This document shows positions 1-5,041 of a DNA stretch of 5,214 nt, piece after piece. The DNA comes from Chromatiaceae bacterium (GTDB lineage: Bacteria; Pseudomonadota; Gammaproteobacteria; Chromatiales; Chromatiaceae). The translations under genes were made by a program, and so were the position numbers. Where the stretch lies: contig DTXR01000725.1 in assembly GCA_012962365.1 (NCBI GenBank), forward strand, positions 1 through 5,214, written 5' to 3'. The notes below the pieces were generated by a model, which made no database searches, was not told where the DNA came from, and worked only from the letters and a program-made list of their open reading frames with translations. The first letter of the stretch is position 1; each line of letters opens with the position of its first letter.

Positions 1-1
1 C

Positions 2-97
2 CTGATTAATTGGTCATTCCGGCGAAGGCCGGAATCTATGTGGTTGATTCTACTGGATCCCGGCATTCGCCGGGATGACGAAAATGGAGTTAATCAG
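2..97. repeat. Nested palindromic intergenic repeat
   Basis: Two perfect 8-bp hairpins lie side by side: ATTCCGGC/GCCGGAAT (16-23 with 28-35, loop GAAG) and ATCCCGGC/GCCGGGAT (57-64 with 69-76, loop ATTC). The left unit (TCATTCCGGCGAA, 14-26) is also the reverse complement of the right one (66-78) with one mismatch, so the whole 14-78 block can fold as one long inverted repeat. An outer 8-bp inverted repeat, CTGATTAA (2-9) and TTAATCAG (90-97), encloses it. This looks like the dispersed TCATTCC(C/G)GC...GGAATGA-type palindromes found between genes in many proteobacteria. No T-run follows either hairpin, so an intrinsic terminator is unlikely, although the element lies downstream of yaeQ. The element may extend beyond the window. 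Confidence 0.8.
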
Positions 98-244
98 AGC
101 TTCCTTAGACATTAATATAACTTGTTCACATATAACTACGACTTCGGAGAAAAATATAAGTTCACAACTAAATACTAATATAGATAGTGGGGTATATGCT
201 GGTTGTTGCTGGTGAATACCTGAATCCGTTGGTGCAGAGGATAC
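98..244. other. AT-rich intergenic tract downstream of yaeQ
   Basis: No gene is supported here. The stretch from about 108 to 185 is strongly AT-rich. It contains an imperfect direct repeat, ATATAA-CTT-GTTCACA (115-130) and ATATAA-GTTCACA (154-166), which differ only by three inserted bases. A second small repeat, GCTGGT, occurs at 198-203 and 208-213. I see no hairpin followed by a T-run on either strand, so the terminator of the yaeQ transcript is not identified. The base composition contrasts with the GC-rich genes and the repeat next to it. Confidence 0.5.
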
Positions 245-778
245 TCAGCCAGACATTTCGATGGGGCTGCTGAGAGACAGAGCCCCGGCATCGAGGTATA
301 GCACGCCGCCGGAAACCGTAAGCTGCCACTCGAATCGGCGGGGCAGGGAGTGGGCGAGAGTGTCGACCAGTTCTTCGCTCACGGACAGGATCTGCCCCTG
401 GAACTGTGGTAACGCGTTGCCATGCTGACGCTGCCAGCGCTGGAGACGTCCTGCATGGGTAAAGACAGATACTCTGGGTGTGTGTCTGGCGGCTTTTTTC
501 AGGCGGTCGAGGGTGGGCATGCCGACGTCGATCCAGTGCTGAATGCGATCAGTTTCATCCCGAACGGCCAGATCCGGTGCATCTCCCTGGCTCAGGCCAC
601 CTTTGCGAAATTCCAGGCCGGGTTCATGCAGGAGCGCGTAAGCCAGTATGCGCAACACCAGGCGCTCGGGTTTTTCCGATGGATGTTGCGGGGTGGAAAA
701 CTCGAGGGTTTCATAGCGCTGCCTGTCTGTGTCGGAGAGCAGGATGCGCGCATGGTAAAGCTGGCTTCCCTGGGCCAT
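245..778 (-). CDS. yaeQ: YaeQ family protein
   Basis: The 177-residue product has the usual length and landmarks of the YaeQ family (Pfam YaeQ), a conserved proteobacterial family of unsettled function. Visible landmarks are HPSEKPER near residues 32-39, LRILAYAL at 42-49, APDLAV at 67-72, HWIDVG at 81-86 and RLKKAA at 92-97. Known structures of the family show a PD-(D/E)XK nuclease-like fold. The acidic and lysine positions here (E38, D69, D84, K94/K95) are consistent with that fold, but nuclease activity is not established. Old work linked YaeQ to suppression of RfaH loss in enterobacteria; I would not rely on it. The predicted protein is cytosolic, with no signal peptide or membrane segment. 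Its ATG overlaps the ycgN stop codon by one base (TAATG), so translation is probably coupled. No strong Shine-Dalgarno precedes it, which fits coupling. Confidence 0.93.
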   Translation of the reverse strand: MAQGSQLYHARILLSDTDRQRYETLEFSTPQHPSEKPERLVLRILAYALLHEPGLEFRKGGLSQGDAPDLAVRDETDRIQHWIDVGMPTLDRLKKAARHTPRVSVFTHAGRLQRWQRQHGNALPQFQGQILSVSEELVDTLAHSLPRRFEWQLTVSGGVLYLDAGALSLSSPIEMSG

Positions 779-1221
779 TATCTGATCCAGTCGATCAGGT
801 GCTGCTCCAGATTGTCTGCATCGTCTTCGCAGACGGTACGGCCGGTGATGCCGTTACCGGAGTCGAACACGGTGGCAGGATCACCGGACACCAGAGGATG
901 CCAGACCGGCAGAGACTTTCCTTCAGCCAGCAGGCGATAGGCGCAGGTGCTGGGCAACCAGTAGGGGTCTTCCAGTTCCTTGAGGGTGATGGTAATGCAA
1001 TCCGGTACACGGCTGGAACGGTTCACATAGTCTTTGCACTGGCTGGTTTCCAGATCCAGCAGACGGCAATGAACGTTGGTGAAATAGATTTCCCGGGTGT
1101 CTTCATCTTCCAGGCGGTGCAGGCAGCATTTGGCACAGCCATCACACAAGGCCTCCCATTCTTCAGGCTGCATTTTTGCCAGGGGCGTGTGTTTCCAGAA
1201 ATCCGGGTTCAAGTCTTTCAT
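778..1221 (-). CDS. ycgN: YcgN family (UPF0260) CxxCxxCC protein
   Basis: The 147-residue product closely follows the YcgN/UPF0260 family, which belongs to the putative zinc- or iron-chelating CxxCxxCC group; its biochemical role is unknown. The diagnostic cluster is LCDGCAKCCLH, giving C26, C29, C32 and C33, followed by LEDEDTREIYFTNV (37-50), C52 and C62 in an ETSQCKDY segment, PDC at C75, and WLPSTCAYRLLAEG (C93) leading to WHPL (107-110). This regular series of eight cysteines, plus C131, supports metal binding, but the metal is inference. No signal peptide is present, so the protein is probably cytosolic. It starts with ATG; upstream purine runs (GGTAG) are a weak ribosome binding site. 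It is the first gene of a two-gene operon with yaeQ, divergent from murJ, so its promoter must lie in 1222-1560. Confidence 0.95.
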   Translation of the reverse strand: MKDLNPDFWKHTPLAKMQPEEWEALCDGCAKCCLHRLEDEDTREIYFTNVHCRLLDLETSQCKDYVNRSSRVPDCITITLKELEDPYWLPSTCAYRLLAEGKSLPVWHPLVSGDPATVFDSGNGITGRTVCEDDADNLEQHLIDWIR

Positions 1222-1231
1222 GGCGGCTATT

Positions 1232-1261
1232 CTACCTGCTTCCTACCCATAATCTACCCAT
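1232..1261. repeat. Three CTACC units at 11-bp spacing
   Basis: CTACC occurs at 1232, 1243 and 1254, each exactly 11 bp after the previous one. The second and third are the longer identical CTACCCAT (1243-1250 and 1254-1261). The block starts 11 bp upstream of the ycgN start codon, reads GGTAG on the ycgN coding strand, and ends three bases before a DnaA-box-like motif. One-turn phasing is what a protein binding one DNA face would need. An operator for ycgN-yaeQ or part of its 5' leader is possible; function is inference. Confidence 0.45.
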
Positions 1262-1263
1262 TG

Positions 1264-1272
1264 TTATGCACA
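1264..1272 (+). promoter_or_regulatory. Putative DnaA box TTATGCACA
   Basis: TTATGCACA is an exact match to the DnaA consensus TTATNCACA. It lies 43 bp upstream of the ycgN start codon, immediately after the phased CTACC block, and about 190 bp from the stronger DnaA-box cluster on the murJ side. Binding is inferred from sequence alone. Confidence 0.4.
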
Positions 1273-1442
1273 AGCAGTGTTCGCCGAGGAAGATTTCTGA
1301 TGTTTATGGTTAAAGTCGAAAGCAAATTCTAATGACAATTACCTAATAGACTGAATATATGAGAAAAATAATGAATTGGATGAAAGTTGGTCAATTTGAG
1401 GTGGCTTCGGTAGCGATGGGAATTTGACGCTGTTTCCGCCCC

Positions 1443-1477
1443 TTCTTCACAGAGTTATCCACAGCATTTGTGGAAAA
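1443..1477. promoter_or_regulatory. Cluster of DnaA-box-like motifs
   Basis: Three 9-mers lie within 35 bp. TTATCCACA at 1455-1463 (+) is the strongest known DnaA-box form. TTTTCCACA, read on the minus strand at 1469-1477, fits the relaxed consensus TTWTNCACA. TTCTTCACA at 1443-1451 (+) has one mismatch. The first two face each other across 5 bp and share the inverted pair CCACA/TGTGG. The cluster is about 90 bp upstream of murJ. It could be a DnaA-responsive promoter element, a DnaA-titrating or -recharging site, or a chance match. Confidence 0.5.
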
Positions 1478-1513
1478 CAGATGGCCTCGCTCGGATACTT
1501 CCATAAATAAAGG

Positions 1514-1519
1514 TAGAAT
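1514..1519 (+). promoter_or_regulatory. murJ: Possible -10 hexamer of the murJ promoter
   Basis: TAGAAT matches the sigma-70 -10 consensus at five of six positions and lies 50 bp before the murJ start, giving a plausible leader. No convincing -35 hexamer is present 16 to 18 bp upstream, so an activator would be needed or the call is wrong. Confidence 0.3.
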
Positions 1520-1542
1520 GCCGCATCCCGAATGACCCTTTC

Positions 1543-1547
1543 CGGAG
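1543..1547 (+). promoter_or_regulatory. murJ: Shine-Dalgarno-like CGGAG upstream of murJ
   Basis: CGGAG sits 7 nt before an in-frame CTG at 1555 but 16 nt before the TTG at 1564. Normal spacing is about 5 to 9 nt, so this site favours initiation at the CTG. It is the only purine-rich site near the start. Confidence 0.45.
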
Positions 1548-1563
1548 AACGGCGCTGGCTTCC

Positions 1564-3111
1564 TTGCTCAAATCACTGACCACCGTGGGTGGCAATACCA
1601 TGATTTCCCGGGTGCTGGGATTTGTCCGGGATCTGGTGCTGGCGCGGGTTTTTGGTGCAGATGCCGCCACGGACGCCTTTTTTGTGGCCTTCAAGATTCC
1701 CAATTTTCTGCGGCGTCTGTTTGGCGAGGGGGCTTTCGCCACGGCGTTTGTGCCTGTGCTCATGGAATACAAGGAGCAACGTACTCATACCGAGTTGAAA
1801 GCGCTGATCGACCATGTGGCGGGCACCCTGGGGCTGGTGTTGTTGATCGTGTCATTCATGGGTGTACTGGCCGCGCCCCTGGTCGTTTCCCTGTTTGCCT
1901 TTGGTTGGGTTATCGATGGCGCGACTGAGAAACTGAATTTGGCTGCGCAGATGCTGAGGCTCACCTTTCCTTATCTGCTGTTCATTTCGCTCACGGCCTT
2001 TGCCGGCGGCATATTGAACGCCCACAACAAATTTGCCGTTCCTGCCTTCACCCCGGTGCTGCTCAATCTCTGTTTGATTGGAGCCGCCCTGTGGCTGGCG
2101 CCACAGATGCAGCAGCCGGTGGTTGCGCTGGCGTGGGGTGTGCTGATCGCAGGTGTCGTGCAATTTACCTTTCAGTTGCCTTTCCTGTACAAACTGAAGC
2201 TGATGCCGGCTTTCAAACCCGCACCCAGCCACGAGGGCGTGGGGCGGATCATGAAACTGATGCTGCCGGCGTTGTTTGCAGTGTCCGTGGTACAGATCAA
2301 CCTGCTGCTGGATACGGTGCTGGCATCCTTTCTGCAAACCGGCAGTATTTCCTGGCTCTACTATTCTGACCGGCTCATGGAGTTTCCCCAGGGTGTGTTG
2401 GGCGTGGCGCTGGCGACGGTGATTCTGCCGAATCTTTCCCGCCGTCATGCCGCTGAGGATTCCAGGGCGTTCAGTCATACCCTGGACTGGGGCTTGCGCA
2501 CCACCCTGCTGCTGGGCGCGCCGGCAGCGGTGGGGTTGGCGGTGTTGGCGGGTCCCATGATCGCCACGCTGTTTCTTTCGGATCGCTTTGACATGCGGGA
2601 CGTGAGCATGGCCAGGCTAAGCCTCATGGCCTATTCTCTCGGGCTGCTGGCCTTTATCCTGATCAAGGTGCTGGCGCCTGCCTACTATGCCCGTCAGGAT
2701 ACGAAGACCCCGGTCAAGATCGGTTTGATTGCCATGGTGGTCAACATGGTATTCAATCTCGCCCTGATCTTTCCGCTCCAGCATGCGGGGCTGGCACTGG
2801 CTACCAGCCTGTCTGCATTCGTCAATGCCGGTCTGCTTTTCAGGGGTTTGCGCAAGTGCGATGTCTATCACCCGGGGAAGGAATGGCCCGGCCTTTGGCT
2901 GAAAGTGGCCTTTGCGTCCGCGGGAATGGCCGGCGTGCTTGTCTGGGGCATGCCGGGTTTGCAGGCATGGGCTGGCTTCGGGATCTGGGAGCGCGCCGCT
3001 TGGCTGACTGTCTGGATTGGTGTCGGCGCGCTGGTCTACTTTGTCCTGCTGGCGTTGTTGGGTATTCGGATGCACCATTTCAGGAATGCGGGAAGACCAT
3101 ATACGGGCTGA
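1564..3111 (+). CDS. murJ: Lipid II flippase MurJ
   Basis: MurJ (formerly MviN), of the MOP exporter superfamily, moves lipid II across the inner membrane for peptidoglycan synthesis. The 515-residue product matches the usual length of about 510 and is hydrophobic throughout, consistent with 14 membrane segments. Family signatures seen: ISRVLGFVRD (14-23) with R16 and R22, TDAFFVAFKIPNFLRR (36-51), EGAFATAFVPV from 55, YYSDRLMEFPQGVLGVAL from 266 with the conserved arginine R270, and KVLAPAYYARQDTKTPVKI further on. These arginines correspond to residues important in the E. coli protein. Start choice: TTG at 1564 is the first conventional start, but it leaves no residues before LLKS and is poorly spaced from the ribosome binding site. 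CTG at 1555 adds MAS and fits better. ATG at 1600 would remove part of the conserved N-terminus. It is first in the plus-strand unit, 55 nt before the next gene. Confidence 0.96.
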   Translation: MLKSLTTVGGNTMISRVLGFVRDLVLARVFGADAATDAFFVAFKIPNFLRRLFGEGAFATAFVPVLMEYKEQRTHTELKALIDHVAGTLGLVLLIVSFMGVLAAPLVVSLFAFGWVIDGATEKLNLAAQMLRLTFPYLLFISLTAFAGGILNAHNKFAVPAFTPVLLNLCLIGAALWLAPQMQQPVVALAWGVLIAGVVQFTFQLPFLYKLKLMPAFKPAPSHEGVGRIMKLMLPALFAVSVVQINLLLDTVLASFLQTGSISWLYYSDRLMEFPQGVLGVALATVILPNLSRRHAAEDSRAFSHTLDWGLRTTLLLGAPAAVGLAVLAGPMIATLFLSDRFDMRDVSMARLSLMAYSLGLLAFILIKVLAPAYYARQDTKTPVKIGLIAMVVNMVFNLALIFPLQHAGLALATSLSAFVNAGLLFRGLRKCDVYHPGKEWPGLWLKVAFASAGMAGVLVWGMPGLQAWAGFGIWERAAWLTVWIGVGALVYFVLLALLGIRMHHFRNAGRPYTG

Positions 3112-3166
3112 CAGAATCATTGTAAGATGATGAGTTCGGAAGTCATTGGGTTCAGCGGTTAAAACT

Positions 3167-4081
3167 ATGTTATTGGCGAGATTAGCGTTTCTTGTGATGG
3201 GTGCTGTAGTCCTGCTGGGTTGCATGGATGCTGCTGCGGCTTCCGGCGCTGATGCGGACAATGGCAAGAATATCCTGTTGATGAAAAACGGCGGCGTGAT
3301 ACTGGCTCACACGGGTCAGTACGACAAGGAGTTCCCGGCGAACGCCATGATCGAGGGAAACCTGCTCAACTACTGGGCCAGTGGGAAGCCCGGCCTCAGG
3401 GGATGGTCACCACAGAGTTTCGTGATCGAGCTGGACAGGCAATACGAGCTGACACGGCTGGCGGTGGACAACCGCGAGATCGATGAGGAAGCCTATCCGG
3501 GGGTGTCTGCACGAAAGATACGTTTTTCCGCTTCCACCACATCATCACAAGCCGGATGGGAGCCCGTGGTTTCCATGGAAGCTGCACAGTTTTCCCGTAA
3601 AGAAATAGTGCTGGAAAAGCCGGTGAAGGCCAGGTGGTTGAAGATCGAAATACTTTCCAACTACGGAAATGAATACTATACAGAAATAAACGAACTCGAA
3701 GCCTATGGAAAACCGGTGGGAGAGCCGGAACCGTTCCTGGATCCCAATGGTGTTTACCAGACGAATTACAAGGCATTGAAATTGCAGGTCGACGGAAACA
3801 AGGTAACGGGTTGCTACGAGCTGGACAAGGGCTATGTTCACGGCACGACTAACGGACGGGTGTTCGACATCGAATGGATCGAGCACAAGGGCGAGGAGCA
3901 CGGGCGGGCATTGCTGGTGTTGTCTTCAGGGGGATTTCTCAATGGTCTTTGGTACGAGAAAGGCATTATGAAGGGACCCTGGTTTGGTAACAAACTGAAA
4001 GATCAGCATGCCTTCGAGTGTGACCCCATATCTGCTGCCATAGATGTGGGTTTCAAAGCCGACACGATCGTCAACCAGTAA
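3167..4081 (+). CDS. Discoidin-domain exported protein, probable lipoprotein
   Basis: The 304-residue product has an N-terminal signal (R5, then hydrophobic 6-18) ending in LLGC. This fits a lipobox with C19 as the lipidated cysteine; an Ala-rich stretch at 22-25 would instead allow signal peptidase I cleavage. Residues about 40-182 look like an F5/8 type C (discoidin/CBM32-like) beta-sandwich: AMIEGNLLNYWAS (60-72), a FVIELDRQYELTRLAV strand pair, ARWLKIEIL, and the typical closing EINELEAYG (173-181). Residues about 195-275 form a second beta-rich unit with repeated G-x-Y/W turns (GVYQTNY, VTGCYEL, LNGLWYE, MKGPWFG). C216 and C285 could form a disulfide. Such folds often bind sugars or polymers; no ligand can be named. 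No catalytic or OmpA domain is present. ATG at 3167 lacks a good Shine-Dalgarno; TTG at 3146 would add seven residues. It lies between murJ and ribF, one base from ribF. Confidence 0.85.
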   Translation: MLLARLAFLVMGAVVLLGCMDAAAASGADADNGKNILLMKNGGVILAHTGQYDKEFPANAMIEGNLLNYWASGKPGLRGWSPQSFVIELDRQYELTRLAVDNREIDEEAYPGVSARKIRFSASTTSSQAGWEPVVSMEAAQFSRKEIVLEKPVKARWLKIEILSNYGNEYYTEINELEAYGKPVGEPEPFLDPNGVYQTNYKALKLQVDGNKVTGCYELDKGYVHGTTNGRVFDIEWIEHKGEEHGRALLVLSSGGFLNGLWYEKGIMKGPWFGNKLKDQHAFECDPISAAIDVGFKADTIVNQ

Positions 4082-4082
4082 C

Positions 4083-5012
4083 ATGCAACTCGTCCGTGGC
4101 CAGCACAATCTGCGTGCCCGTCATCGAGGCTGTGCCGCCACCATTGGCAATTTCGATGGTGTACATCTGGGGCATCAGGCAGTTTTCAACGAGCTGCGAG
4201 AAAAGGCGCAACAGCTGGAACTGCCCTCTACGGTGGTTCTTTTCGAGCCGCAGCCCATGGAGTTCTTCCAGCCTGGAAAAGCGCCATCGCGCCTGACGCG
4301 TTTGCGTGAAAAGCTCATCCATATCCGCAGTTGCGGCATTCATCGTGTGGTACTCCTCGAATTCAACCAGCAGCTGGCGGCGCTTACTGCAGAAGAATTT
4401 GTGCAGCAGGTGTTGCTGGATGGCCTGGGTATACGACATCTTTATGTGGGCGACGACTTCCGCTTCGGCAGGGAACGCATGGGTGATTTCGACCTGCTGC
4501 AAAAAATCGGTGCGGCGCAGGGATTCGGCGTGCAGAACATGGACACAATCTGTCATGATGAGTGCCGCATCAGCAGTACGCGTATCCGCGAAGCGTTGTC
4601 CGACGGTGATTTCACCACGGCAGCGCGTTGTCTGGGGCGGCCCTATCAGATTTGCGGCCGGGTGGGACATGGCAACCAGCGGGGCAGAACCATCGGCTTT
4701 CCCACCCTGAACGTGAACCTGCATCGGCGGGTAAGTCCTGTTCGAGGTGTGTTTGCCGTTCAGGTAGAGGGGCTGGAGGAAAAGGAGCTCCCCGGTGTTG
4801 CCAATGTAGGCACCCGCCCCACCGTCGATGGTGAAGGTCGCCCGCTACTGGAAGTGCATCTTTTCGATTTCGACCGTAAGGTCTATGGCGCCCGGATCGG
4901 CGTGACTTTCATCGAAAGGATTCGGGAAGAGAAAAAGTTTTCATCTTTCGACGAGTTGCAACAGCAGATATTGCTGGATGCTGCGCGAGCGCGAAAGATC
5001 CTTAATATCTGA
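4083..5012 (+). CDS. ribF: Bifunctional riboflavin kinase/FMN adenylyltransferase
   Basis: RibF phosphorylates riboflavin to FMN and adenylates FMN to FAD in the cytosol. The 309-residue product has the typical length. The N-terminal adenylyltransferase half shows TIGNFDGVHLGHQAV (20-34) with the HxGH nucleotidyltransferase motif, FEPQPMEFF (54-62), VGDDFRFGR (122-130) and ISSTRIRE (163-170). The C-terminal flavokinase half shows LGRPY (184-188), GRVGHGNQRGRTIGFPTLN (192-210), then PVRGVFAVQV, GVANVGTRPTVDG, EVHLFDFDRKVYG and FIERIREEKKF. All expected motifs are intact. ATG at 4083 is chosen over an in-frame ATG 39 nt upstream, inside the previous gene, because family members begin shortly before the nucleotide-binding motif. 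The stop TAA of the discoidin gene is one base upstream, and no clear Shine-Dalgarno is seen, so translation is probably coupled to that gene. ileS follows after 29 nt. Confidence 0.97.
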   Translation: MQLVRGQHNLRARHRGCAATIGNFDGVHLGHQAVFNELREKAQQLELPSTVVLFEPQPMEFFQPGKAPSRLTRLREKLIHIRSCGIHRVVLLEFNQQLAALTAEEFVQQVLLDGLGIRHLYVGDDFRFGRERMGDFDLLQKIGAAQGFGVQNMDTICHDECRISSTRIREALSDGDFTTAARCLGRPYQICGRVGHGNQRGRTIGFPTLNVNLHRRVSPVRGVFAVQVEGLEEKELPGVANVGTRPTVDGEGRPLLEVHLFDFDRKVYGARIGVTFIERIREEKKFSSFDELQQQILLDAARARKILNI

Positions 5013-5026
5013 ATTACATAACCATA

Positions 5027-5032
5027 TAGGAT
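5027..5032 (+). promoter_or_regulatory. ileS: Ribosome binding site for ileS
   Basis: TAGGAT, centred about 10 nt before GTG at 5042, is the only Shine-Dalgarno-like sequence in the 29-nt gap after ribF. Together with the family-typical N-terminus it decides the GTG start. The gap has no terminator hairpin, so ileS probably shares the ribF transcript. Confidence 0.5.
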
Positions 5033-5041
5033 CAAAAGTCC

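Larger units (their letters stand above)
1222..1563. other. Divergent intergenic region between ycgN and murJ
   Basis: This 342-bp gap separates two divergently read transcription units and must hold both promoters. From the ycgN side it contains the phased CTACC block, a TTATGCACA motif, an AT-rich stretch (about 1299-1385, roughly 70% A+T by hand count), the clustered DnaA-box-like motifs at 1443-1477, and the murJ leader with a possible -10 hexamer. Only very short open frames exist; for example, 22 codons from 1359 lack a ribosome binding site. No tRNA or obvious small RNA with a terminator is seen. In many gammaproteobacteria rpsT lies divergently upstream of murJ; it is absent here. Confidence 0.6.

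Noticed and set aside
16..76. The hairpins as an intrinsic terminator for the yaeQ transcript.
   Set aside because: The stems are GC-rich but neither is followed by a T-run on the minus strand, and they lie about 170 bp beyond the stop codon.
422..1332. Long open plus-strand frames opposite yaeQ and ycgN (172 and 284 codons).
   Set aside because: They are antisense to two genes with clear family motifs, and their translations show no recognisable domain; GC-rich codon structure explains the open frames.
1359..1427. A 22-codon open frame starting ATGAGAAAA in the AT-rich stretch.
   Set aside because: It has no Shine-Dalgarno sequence, no recognisable product and lies in AT-rich DNA where short ATG frames are expected.
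1424..1452. TTGACG at 1424 as the -35 of the murJ promoter.
   Set aside because: At 17-bp spacing the -10 position reads TCACAG, a poor match; only a non-standard spacing reaches a better hexamer.
1264..1477. Chromosomal replication origin oriC.
   Set aside because: Too few boxes, no neighbouring origin genes such as dnaA, gidA or rpmH, and no AT-rich 13-mer array; a DnaA-responsive regulatory site is the more modest reading.
3108..3136. CTGACA at the murJ stop as a -35 element for a separate discoidin-gene promoter.
   Set aside because: No acceptable -10 hexamer lies 16-18 bp downstream; TAAGAT at 3123 is too close.
3127..3162. An 11-codon frame (MMSSEVIGFSG) ending 4 nt before the discoidin gene ATG, as a possible leader peptide.
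   Set aside because: There is no good ribosome binding site, no regulatory codon run and no attenuator-like hairpins; probably coincidence.
3396..3901. Minus-strand frames opposite the discoidin gene.
   Set aside because: They are shadows of a plus-strand gene with signal peptide and domain motifs, and have no family resemblance.
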